From contig DAOVUK010000086.1 in assembly GCA_030632625.1 (NCBI GenBank), forward strand, positions 1-9,262: DNA of 9,262 nucleotides, read 5' to 3'. Of this stretch, positions 1 to 5,930 are shown one piece after another. Numbering within the stretch: the first letter of the stretch is position 1; every line of letters begins with the position of its first letter. This DNA is from Gammaproteobacteria bacterium (GTDB lineage Bacteria; Pseudomonadota; Gammaproteobacteria; GRL18). The notes beneath the pieces were generated by a model, which did not search any database, was not told where the DNA came from, and saw nothing but the letters and a program-made list of their open reading frames with translations. Made by a program: the position numbers and the translations under genes.

Positions 1-29
1 GATTTTCCCGGGCGTTGATTTGTTAAAGA

Positions 30-1772
30 TTAATTCTGACTGCAGTTTTCTGAGGTTTCTATATAACCTTCCCTAAACAGGTAAAGGTAAATCTCCTGTG
101 CTGCTTCCATCGGTGAAAAGTTACTGGTATCAATGCGAATTTCAGGTGCTTCAGGTGTTTCATAAGGATCGCTGATGCCGGTAAATTCTGGAATAATGCC
201 TTTTCTGGCTTTAGCATACAAACCTTTTCGATCCCGTGATTCACAGACTTCCAAAGGCGTTGCAACATGAATTTCAATAAAAGTTCCATGTTGTTCAATC
301 AGTGAGCGGGCATCCTGCCTCATTTTTGTATAAGGAGCGATAGGTGCACAAATGGCAATACCACAATTTTTGGTAATTTCATTGGCGACAAAACTAATAC
401 GCCTGACATTGATATTACGATCATTTCTGGAAAATCCCAGTTCGCTGGATAGATTATGACGAACAATATCACCGTCCAGTAATGTCACAGGTCTGGCACC
501 CAGCTCAATCATTTTTGCATAAATGATTTTAGCTAATGTTGATTTGCCTGAACCCGAAAGCCCGGTAAAAAATAGTGTAAAGCCCTGTTTACATCGGGCA
601 GGATAAGCCCGGCTTAAAGCTTTGAGAACTTCAGGAAAACTGAACCATTCAGGGATAATCTGATTATTATGAAGGCGATTTTTTACATCCTGAACGGATA
701 TCATATCGCTGTTCAGATTCTCATTGTTAATAATAGAAAGAGGGAGAAACTGTTTTCTTTGCGGGACATAACGTGTTTCTTCTACAGCAATGACTTTTAT
801 ACCAAGCTCTTCTTCATGTTCGACGACGTATCTTTGTGAAGCTGAATGTGCATAAAATTTCTCAGCAGTTTGCGGGGTATTTATTTGTTGTTTCGCTGGC
901 GGTGAAGCATGCTCAGGACCAATCAGAATATGTGAACAACCGTAATTTTTATTAATAATGGCATGCCATAGTGCTTCTTTTGGACCAGCCATACGCATGG
1001 CCATCGGCAGTAAAGACATGACCGCCAGATTATCAGGATAATATTTTTGTATTGCCTGATAGCAATGGACGCGGGCATAATAGTCTAAATCACCCGGTTT
1101 TGTTGTACCGACAGTGGGGTGTATCAGAATATGAGCCTGGGCATCACGAGCTGCCTGCAGGGTGATGCTCTGATGGACTTTATGCATAGGCTGGCTGGTC
1201 TGAAATGCTAATACGTTACGCCAGCCGCGTTTCTTGAATTGTTCTCTTAATTCTGCAGGTGATGACCAGAGGTGTTCAAAATCAAAATGAGAAGGCTCTT
1301 CAGTCCCTTCAATCTGCCCGCCGATATAATGTGATTTGCACTGATTGAATAGATAATCAACACCGGGATGAAGTTCAGAACTGGTCCCATAGACCGATTC
1401 AGCTTCCTGTTTTTTATCCGCTTGCCAGATATCAGAAACAGTTAATACGGCAGGCATAAATCCTTCGGTATCGCGCAGCGCAATTTTATCACCAGGGTTT
1501 AATTTATCTGCCAGTTTTGAGTCAATGTCCAGAACAATCGGTATAGGCCATAGCAGGTTATCAGGTAGTCGGGTGGCTTGAATGACTGAATCATAGGTTT
1601 TTTTATCCATATAGCCGGTTAATGGTGACATAGCACCATTGATCAGCATCTCCAAATCACATAACTGACGCTTGGACAGAGTAATAGAAAGAAAATGTTC
1701 AGATTGTTGTTTTAAATTATCCGCTCTGTCTTGTTCAACAAGAAGGTTGACCAGATGACCACCATGAGACAT
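30..1772 (-). CDS. Bifunctional sulfate adenylyltransferase / adenylylsulfate kinase (Sat-CysC fusion)
   Basis: This 580-residue protein should convert sulfate to APS (ATP sulfurylase) and then to PAPS (APS kinase) in the cytoplasm. Residues 1 to about 170 look like the PUA-like N-terminal sulfurylase domain and about 175-375 like the catalytic domain. The HxxH nucleotide motif (H197, H200) and a KPGD segment (225-228) are present. The linker with PEWFSFPEV (374-382) is typical of this fusion. The APS kinase domain (about 398-575) looks intact: P-loop GLSGSGKST at 404-412, DGD at 433-435, GFSRNDRNINVRR at 446-458 and a KGLYAKARKG segment at 516-525. Oddly, the sulfurylase motif normally Q-T-R-N reads QTSQ (191-194), and the usual GRDHAG reads GPEHAS (285-290). 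So the kinase activity is well supported and the sulfurylase activity less certain. The ATG at 1772 has a weak AGGT upstream. The gene is divergent from ppk2. Confidence 0.93.
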   Translation of the reverse strand: MSHGGHLVNLLVEQDRADNLKQQSEHFLSITLSKRQLCDLEMLINGAMSPLTGYMDKKTYDSVIQATRLPDNLLWPIPIVLDIDSKLADKLNPGDKIALRDTEGFMPAVLTVSDIWQADKKQEAESVYGTSSELHPGVDYLFNQCKSHYIGGQIEGTEEPSHFDFEHLWSSPAELREQFKKRGWRNVLAFQTSQPMHKVHQSITLQAARDAQAHILIHPTVGTTKPGDLDYYARVHCYQAIQKYYPDNLAVMSLLPMAMRMAGPKEALWHAIINKNYGCSHILIGPEHASPPAKQQINTPQTAEKFYAHSASQRYVVEHEEELGIKVIAVEETRYVPQRKQFLPLSIINNENLNSDMISVQDVKNRLHNNQIIPEWFSFPEVLKALSRAYPARCKQGFTLFFTGLSGSGKSTLAKIIYAKMIELGARPVTLLDGDIVRHNLSSELGFSRNDRNINVRRISFVANEITKNCGIAICAPIAPYTKMRQDARSLIEQHGTFIEIHVATPLEVCESRDRKGLYAKARKGIIPEFTGISDPYETPEAPEIRIDTSNFSPMEAAQEIYLYLFREGYIETSENCSQN

Positions 1773-1813
1773 AAAAATACCTGGGCTCTTATAAATTAAT
1801 TTTGCAAACAGAT

Positions 1814-1819
1814 ATTATA
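1814..1819 (-). promoter_or_regulatory. Candidate -10 box upstream of sat-cysC
   Basis: On the minus strand this reads TATAAT, a perfect sigma70 -10 hexamer, 41 bp upstream of the sat-cysC ATG. No good -35 box is found at 16-18 bp; only A-rich sequence lies there. A G at the extended -10 position gives little help. The perfect hexamer in a divergent intergenic region makes a promoter plausible, but the AT-rich background could produce it by chance. Confidence 0.4.
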
Positions 1820-1940
1820 CCTTTTATTTATATTTTTTTTGTAGGAATAGTCTCTATTGGTATGTTTTAACTAATTACAGGTCAATGTAGTGGTGTTTCA
1901 ACATATTAGAATGATAGAATAAGTGTAATAAGTAACTATG

Positions 1941-1946
1941 AAGGAG
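1941..1946 (+). promoter_or_regulatory. Ribosome binding site deciding the ppk2 start
   Basis: AAGGAG is a near-consensus Shine-Dalgarno sequence lying directly after the upstream in-frame ATG at 1938 and 12 bases before the ATG at 1959. It cannot serve the 1938 ATG, because it lies downstream of it, so it argues for 1959 as the real start. The 12-base gap is slightly long. Confidence 0.6.
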
Positions 1947-1958
1947 TTGTTATTAATC

Positions 1959-2837
1959 ATGAATGAGACTGAATTAACATTAGAAGAGCTGATCCAGGAA
2001 AACAAACAGCTTTTAGAAAATAATTCTGCATTAAAAAAGGGCAATTCAAAAGCCGTTAAAAAATTTAAACTGGAGCAATCTTTAAAACCGTATCAGGCAG
2101 AATTGATTAAAATGCAGAAATATCTGGAAGAGACCGGAAAACGAATGGTTATTTTGTTTGAAGGTCGTGATGCTTCCGGTAAAGGTGGCACTATCCGTCG
2201 TGTCACACGTTATATGAATGAAAAACACTACCGAATTGTTGCTTTAGGTAAGCCGACAGAAGAGCAAAAAACCCAATGGTTTTTTCAAAAATACATCAAT
2301 CATCTCCCCGCTGGAGGTGAAGTAGTTCTATTTGATCGCAGTTGGTATAACCGCGCCATGGTTGAGCCGGTTTTTGGCTTTTGTTCAGATCAGGAATACA
2401 AAAATTTCATGAAGGGTGTCACTGGGTATGAAAAAGATCTGGTTCGACAAGGCACTATATTAGTTAAATTGTATTTTAGTGTCACCAGAGAAGAACAGGC
2501 TCGTCGTTTTGAACGTCGTAAAACAGATCCTTTGAGACAATGGAAATTATCTGAAGTTGATGTGCAGGCTCAGGAGCGATGGGATGATTTTACTAATGTC
2601 AAATATGAGATGTTGAAAAAAACACATACCTCATCAGCACCGTGGACAATTATTCGCTCCAATAGCAAACATGAGGCTCGACTCAATGCAATGAAAACGA
2701 TTCTTAATAGTGTTCCCTATGAACGCCTCAATCCAGATTTAGATTTTATTCCAGATAGCAATGTTGTTTATTCTGGTGCTCATGAAATTGAGATTATGGA
2801 AGCCCAAAGACTGCGCGAAGGAAAATTTGTGACATAA
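1959..2837 (+). CDS. ppk2: Polyphosphate kinase 2 (PPK2 family, short single-domain type)
   Basis: This cytoplasmic P-loop kinase transfers phosphate between inorganic polyphosphate and nucleoside diphosphates. Numbered from ATG 1959 (292 residues), an acidic coiled N-terminus precedes the core. The core has a Walker A-like EGRDASGKGG (68-77), a Walker B segment VVLFDRSWYNR (122-132), a lid segment RRFERRKTDPLRQWKLS (182-198) and the downstream RSNSKHEAR conserved in the family. The length fits single-domain PPK2 enzymes, not the fused two-domain class II proteins. The substrate preference (ADP, GDP or AMP) cannot be read from the sequence. An in-frame ATG at 1938 would add seven residues, but the strong AAGGAG lies between the two ATGs and favours 1959. 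The gene stands alone on this strand, divergent from sat-cysC and followed by a hairpin-rich gap, so it is probably monocistronic. Confidence 0.93.
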   Translation: MNETELTLEELIQENKQLLENNSALKKGNSKAVKKFKLEQSLKPYQAELIKMQKYLEETGKRMVILFEGRDASGKGGTIRRVTRYMNEKHYRIVALGKPTEEQKTQWFFQKYINHLPAGGEVVLFDRSWYNRAMVEPVFGFCSDQEYKNFMKGVTGYEKDLVRQGTILVKLYFSVTREEQARRFERRKTDPLRQWKLSEVDVQAQERWDDFTNVKYEMLKKTHTSSAPWTIIRSNSKHEARLNAMKTILNSVPYERLNPDLDFIPDSNVVYSGAHEIEIMEAQRLREGKFVT

Positions 2838-2841
2838 TATC

Positions 2842-2940
2842 GTGTTAGGTGGAGTTATTATTGTTTTTTTTTACTCCACCTTATCCTGTGTTAGGCAGAG
2901 TTGAAGTTTACTTCATTACTCTGCCTTATCCTGTGTTATG
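2842..2940. repeat. Two tandem 45-bp hairpin units with covarying stems
   Basis: The stretch holds two copies of a unit with a period of about 45 bp: a linker GTGTTA, a 9-bp stem arm, a loop, the complementary arm, then TTATCCT, with a final GTGTTATG. Unit 1 pairs AGGTGGAGT (2847-2855) with ACTCCACCT (2873-2881) around a T-rich loop. Unit 2 pairs AGGCAGAGT (2893-2901) with ACTCTGCCT (2918-2926), and its loop adds an inner stem TGAAG/CTTCA (2902-2906 with 2911-2915). The linker CCTTATCCTGTGTTA is repeated exactly at 2879 and 2924. The two stems differ at two positions, with matched changes on the other arm. The T-run is inside the first loop rather than after a stem, so this is not a standard intrinsic terminator. 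Its role is unknown; it resembles dispersed REP-like palindromes. Confidence 0.75.
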
Positions 2941-3043
2941 TATACCCGTTATCTTTGAAAATGTAAAAATAGTATACAATCAGTGCTTATTGTCAGTTAC
3001 TCATTTAATTGAATTTTTATTACAGACCCTGATGAGTCAAAAG

Positions 3044-3072
3044 AAAGTCAGTGAAAAAAGTCAGTGAAAAAA
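3044..3072 (+). repeat. 13-bp tandem duplication across the start of the M23 peptidase gene
   Basis: AGTCAGTGAAAAA occurs at 3046-3058 and again at 3059-3071, and the period-13 match extends over 3044-3072. Thirteen is not a multiple of three, so the copy number changes which upstream start codon is in frame with the peptidase. With one copy, the ATG at 3032 would be in frame. With the two present, that ATG reads only 11 codons to a TGA at 3065-3067. Confidence 0.85.
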
Positions 3073-3929
3073 AAGTTATTTTAGCCAATAATTTCCCGTC
3101 TGTTATAGTTCTCATGCTGGGTATTCTGCCCTTCAATCTTTTTGCCGAGCAGCAAACCTTATCAGATAACATCATTCTTAAAGGTGAATTTATTCAGGGC
3201 GGTATTGTTATTGGTCAAACCAGTCCCGGTAGTCAGATCGCTTATGATAAACAGTTGATTCGGGTTTCACCGCAAGGCAGTTTTGTTATTGGCTTTAATC
3301 GAGATGAGCCAAAAACAGTTAAATTGAAAATTGTAACACTTGATGGCGAAATAATAAGCAAAGTACTGGATGTAAAAAAGAGAGAATATCAGATCCAGCG
3401 TATAGATGGCCTGGAAAAATCAAAAGTATCACCCCGAAAACCAGAAGTATTGGCTCGTATCAGAAAAGAAGGGGTACAGGCTGCTCAGGCTCGTAAACTT
3501 GATGATGAGCGCGTGGATTATCTGGAGACCTTCATCTGGCCGACAAAAGGTCGTATAAGTGGTGTTTATGGCAGTCAGCGTGTTCTTAACGGCAAGCCAA
3601 GACGTCCTCATTTTGGTGTTGACGTGGCTGCGCCAACAGGTACAGATGTGGTTGCTCCGGCATCAGGGGTGATCACTCTGGCACATCCGGATATGTTTTT
3701 TTCAGGCGGTACACTTATTCTGGATCATGGTCATGGGCTTTCGTCTACTTTTTTGCATCTGAGTAAATTACTGGTCAAACCGGGGGACAGAGTGAAGCAG
3801 GGTGATTTGATAGCCAGAGTGGGTGCAACCGGACGTGTTACCGGAGCACATCTTGACTGGCGTATGAATTTGTTTAAACGTCGTGTTGATCCGCAATTAC
3901 TTGTACCACCTATGGTTTTATCTAATTAA
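3051..3929 (+). CDS. Exported M23 family (LytM-type) metallopeptidase
   Basis: This is probably a periplasmic zinc peptidase or LytM-like factor acting on peptidoglycan crosslinks. The N-terminus (292-residue form) has lysines, then a hydrophobic run (about 17-31) ending FAEQ, which reads as a signal peptide cut near residue 32. Residues about 40-110 look like a beta-rich domain, followed by a charged linker, then the M23 domain from about 160. That domain has HxxxD (H187, D191), FLHL with H236 and the last motif GAHLDW (H267, D269). The canonical last motif is HxH, so the second zinc ligand is Asp here; some proteobacterial M23 proteins I recall share HLDW, and activity may be retained. GTG at 3051 is the only start upstream of the signal peptide in this frame, because TGA at 3033-3035 closes it. 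Its ribosome binding site is weak. Confidence 0.88.
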   Translation: MKKVSEKKVILANNFPSVIVLMLGILPFNLFAEQQTLSDNIILKGEFIQGGIVIGQTSPGSQIAYDKQLIRVSPQGSFVIGFNRDEPKTVKLKIVTLDGEIISKVLDVKKREYQIQRIDGLEKSKVSPRKPEVLARIRKEGVQAAQARKLDDERVDYLETFIWPTKGRISGVYGSQRVLNGKPRRPHFGVDVAAPTGTDVVAPASGVITLAHPDMFFSGGTLILDHGHGLSSTFLHLSKLLVKPGDRVKQGDLIARVGATGRVTGAHLDWRMNLFKRRVDPQLLVPPMVLSN

Positions 3930-3945
3930 TGGTTTTATCTAATTA
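3912..3945 (+). repeat. 17-bp perfect tandem duplication across the M23 stop codon
   Basis: ATGGTTTTATCTAATTA occurs at 3912-3928 and again at 3929-3945 without mismatch. The stop codon TAA (3927-3929) lies at the junction, so the protein end is the same with one copy or two. Perfect identity suggests a recent slippage or recombination event. Confidence 0.85.
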
Positions 3946-3985
3946 ATCTGTAATCAAAGCTAAAAAAAGAGAATTAACATCAACA

Positions 3986-4897
3986 ATGTATAATAATTAC
4001 TTGAAAATACAAACTTTTTTATGTTTGCTGTTTTTTTCAACCTTAGTGCATTCTGAAACTATTAAAGTATTTGTTTCGATCTTACCTCAGCAATACATTG
4101 TTGAACGTATTGGCGGTGATTATGTTAATGTGAATGTGATGCTCAAACCGGGTCAATCTCCTATGACTTTTGAGCCCTCACCGAAATTAATGTCACTTTA
4201 CTCAAAATCAAATGTCTATTTTACCATTGGATTACCCTTTGAACAGGTCTGGATCGATCGTGTTGCTTCACTTAATGATGCTATTTCAATTGTTAAAACC
4301 CAGCCTGTTGAAACTCAAGCTATTGAAAAGACGGTGATAAATGATATGGCTGCAAATGAATCAACTTTGCACGATAAGGATTATACGAGCTTATTGCCCG
4401 GACATCATCACTCCTGGGATCCCCATACCTGGTTATCACCGGTGTTAATTTTGCAGCAGGCTAAAATCATACTGCATACGCTCAATTCACTAGTACCTGA
4501 AAATAAAACTTATTTTAATAACAATTACAATAAGTTGGAGGAGGAAATCAATGTGATGCATAAAGAGATTTCCAGTATTTTTCAGCACAATAGTAAGCAT
4601 AATTTTATTACATTCCATCCTGCTTTTTCATATTTCGCACGTCAATATGGCTTAACTCAGATTGCTATAGAAATGGATGGTAAAGAACCTTCTGCAAAAC
4701 AGATTGCTCAGGTAATTAATCGTATTCGTAATGAAAATGTCAGCTATATTCTTATAGAAAAACAATTTAACCAGGTAATACCGCAAACCATTGCCAAATC
4801 CGTTGGAGCCCGGCTGCTTGCTCTTGATCCACTGGCATTGGATTATCTGGTGAATATGAGAGATATTGCTGATAAAATTAACCGGGCTCTTTTTTAA
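3986..4897 (+). CDS. znuA: Metal (probably zinc) ABC transporter substrate-binding protein, ZnuA-like
   Basis: This periplasmic binding protein of the ZnuA/TroA family (cluster A-I) should capture a divalent metal, most likely Zn2+, and pass it to the permease. It has 303 residues. Residues 1-23 form a signal peptide (hydrophobic FLCLLFFSTLVHS, cut before ETIKV). The mature protein starts with the typical VFVSILPQQYIVERIGGD and contains IGLPFE (81-86). A His cluster GHHHS (139-143) lies just before DPHTWLSP, whose H147 is a predicted ligand. Other candidates are H211 in FHPAF and D281 in LDPLALDY. The usual first ligand His (PHTYEP) is Met here (M60 in SPMTFEP). The ATG at 3986 has only a weak AGAGA upstream. 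The transporter partners lie 237 bp downstream, beyond a MITE-like element. Manganese cannot be excluded as substrate, and no Zur-type operator was seen. Confidence 0.9.
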   Translation: MYNNYLKIQTFLCLLFFSTLVHSETIKVFVSILPQQYIVERIGGDYVNVNVMLKPGQSPMTFEPSPKLMSLYSKSNVYFTIGLPFEQVWIDRVASLNDAISIVKTQPVETQAIEKTVINDMAANESTLHDKDYTSLLPGHHHSWDPHTWLSPVLILQQAKIILHTLNSLVPENKTYFNNNYNKLEEEINVMHKEISSIFQHNSKHNFITFHPAFSYFARQYGLTQIAIEMDGKEPSAKQIAQVINRIRNENVSYILIEKQFNQVIPQTIAKSVGARLLALDPLALDYLVNMRDIADKINRALF

Positions 4898-4937
4898 GTC
4901 CATTTCATTAACAAATTTTTATTTTTTTATCTGGTGC

Positions 4938-5093
4938 CTAATTAGTGTCCATCCGTAAATTGATAGTTTTAGGCGAATACTCTTGTAGTAAAGAGCGCCC
5001 CTACAGAGAAAAGGTTTAACTATTCAATAGCTTATGAATTCACAATTGTAGGGGCGAATTCATTCGCCTTATTTATGGATGAACACTAATTAG
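4938..5093. mobile_element. MITE-like palindromic element between znuA and znuC
   Basis: Terminal inverted repeats of 23 bp (4938-4960 and 5071-5093) match at 21 of 23 positions; both include CTAATTAG at the outer end. An inner inverted pair follows: AGGCGAAT (4971-4978) with ATTCGCCT (5062-5069), and GCCCCTACA (4997-5005) with TGTAGGGGC (5047-5055). The left arm has an 18-bp segment containing CTCTT/AAGAG, where the right arm has only GAATTC. The element has no coding capacity and no transposase. If the ends are drawn at 4941 and 5090, the flanks are TA on both sides, as expected for Tc1/mariner-IS630-type mobilisation. It fills most of the 236-bp gap between the two genes; no other feature is evident there apart from the znuC ribosome binding site. 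Confidence 0.8.
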
Positions 5094-5118
5094 TAGAGTT
5101 TCTAGCCGGTTTAATCAC

Positions 5119-5124
5119 AGAGAG
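5119..5124 (+). promoter_or_regulatory. Ribosome binding site supporting the znuC start
   Basis: AGAGAG lies 9 bases before the ATG at 5134 and directly abuts a TTG at 5125, which it could not serve. It therefore supports ATG 5134 over the slightly longer TTG-initiated reading. Confidence 0.5.
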
Positions 5125-5133
5125 TTGATTATC

Positions 5134-5862
5134 ATGACCAATATTGCCATTGAAATAAATGAGCTCAATTTTTCTTTTGAATCCTTATTGATCCTTGAAA
5201 ATATTAATATGATTATTGAGCAGGGTGATTTTGCGGGTTTAGTTGGACCTAATGGCGGCGGTAAAACCACCTTGTTGAAATTAATCCTTGGTTTGTATAA
5301 AGCGCAATCGGGTAAAATCTCAATTTTTGGAAAACCCATAAAAAATCAGAGAAAACTGATTGGCTATGTACCCCAGTATGCGAATTTTAATAGTGATTTT
5401 CCCATCTCTGTTGAAGACACGGTATTGCAGGGACGTCTTGGTATCAGTCGTTGTTTTGGGCGCTATTGCCGGCAGGATAAGGCCATTGCTCAAAAGGTGA
5501 TGCAGGAAACAGAAATACATGATCTGGCACAGCGTTCAATACAGTCATTATCAGGGGGACAGATGCAAAGAGTGCTGGTTGCACGTGCCCTGGCAGCAGA
5601 ACCTGAAATCTTACTTCTGGACGAACCGACAGCAAACATTGATCTGCGAGCTGAAAAAGATATTTTTGACCTGTTCAAAACTATTAATCAGCGAATGACT
5701 ATACTTATTATTTCGCATGATATTGGTTTTGTTTCAGACTATATTAATAAAGTCTTCTGTCTTAATAAAACCCTGGTTTGCCATGATTCTACACCAGTGA
5801 CCAGTGATACCATTCATACCTTGTATGGCGGACATATCAGTGAAGTCCATCATCACCATTAA
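5134..5862 (+). CDS. znuC: Metal (probably zinc) ABC transporter ATP-binding protein, ZnuC-like
   Basis: This cytoplasmic ATPase should power the ZnuB-like permease. From ATG 5134 the protein has 242 residues and all ABC motifs: Walker A GPNGGGKTT (38-46), Q-loop Q81 in YVPQYA, signature LSGGQ (139-143), Walker B ILLLDEPT with D163 and E164, and the switch His H195 in IISHD. The tail reads GGHISEVHHHH, a His-rich C-terminus that could bind metal; similar His-rich tails are known in parts of this family, and a sensing or buffering role is inference. An in-frame TTG at 5125 would add three residues, but the AGAGAG spacing favours the ATG. The permease gene follows after 68 bp. Zinc rather than manganese is inferred from the family resemblance and the His-rich partner. 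Confidence 0.92.
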   Translation: MTNIAIEINELNFSFESLLILENINMIIEQGDFAGLVGPNGGGKTTLLKLILGLYKAQSGKISIFGKPIKNQRKLIGYVPQYANFNSDFPISVEDTVLQGRLGISRCFGRYCRQDKAIAQKVMQETEIHDLAQRSIQSLSGGQMQRVLVARALAAEPEILLLDEPTANIDLRAEKDIFDLFKTINQRMTILIISHDIGFVSDYINKVFCLNKTLVCHDSTPVTSDTIHTLYGGHISEVHHHH

Positions 5863-5930
5863 TTATTAAGGGCAATTAATAGTTAGTCACTCACTCTTTA
5901 AACTGTAAATTTTTATGAAAAGAAAGCCCT

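Noticed and set aside
59..298. 79-codon minus-strand frame inside sat-cysC
   Set aside because: It is an out-of-frame shadow of the APS kinase domain, with no independent family resemblance.
2847..2926. Intrinsic terminator for ppk2
   Set aside because: The stems are followed by TTATCCTGTG, not a T-run; the only T-run is inside the first loop. Transcript ending here is possible but not supported by the usual signature.
2842..2940. Integron attC site
   Set aside because: GTTAGGT and GTTAGGC fit the GTTRRRY half-site, but no matching RYYYAAC partner lies at the other end, and no integrase or cassette structure is present.
2955..2980. Sigma70 promoter TTGAAA ... TACAAT upstream of the M23 gene
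   Set aside because: The boxes look reasonable individually but the spacer is only 14 bp, too short for a normal promoter, and the region is AT-rich.
2849..3067. 72-codon open frame after ppk2
   Set aside because: It starts inside the hairpin repeat, its translation (repeated PYPVLG/C segments) mirrors the repeat, it has no ribosome binding site, and it overlaps the M23 start. I read it as a shadow of non-coding repeats.
3930..3985. Zur operator upstream of znuA
   Set aside because: I saw no GTTATA-N2-ATAAC-like palindrome in this short gap or in the gap before znuC.
5115..5678. Several minus-strand frames opposite znuC
   Set aside because: They are antisense shadows of strongly conserved ABC ATPase coding sequence.
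5860..5882. AT-only inverted repeat TTAATT ... AATTAA after znuC as a terminator
   Set aside because: The stem is short, lacks G-C pairs and a T-run, and znuB follows 68 bp later.
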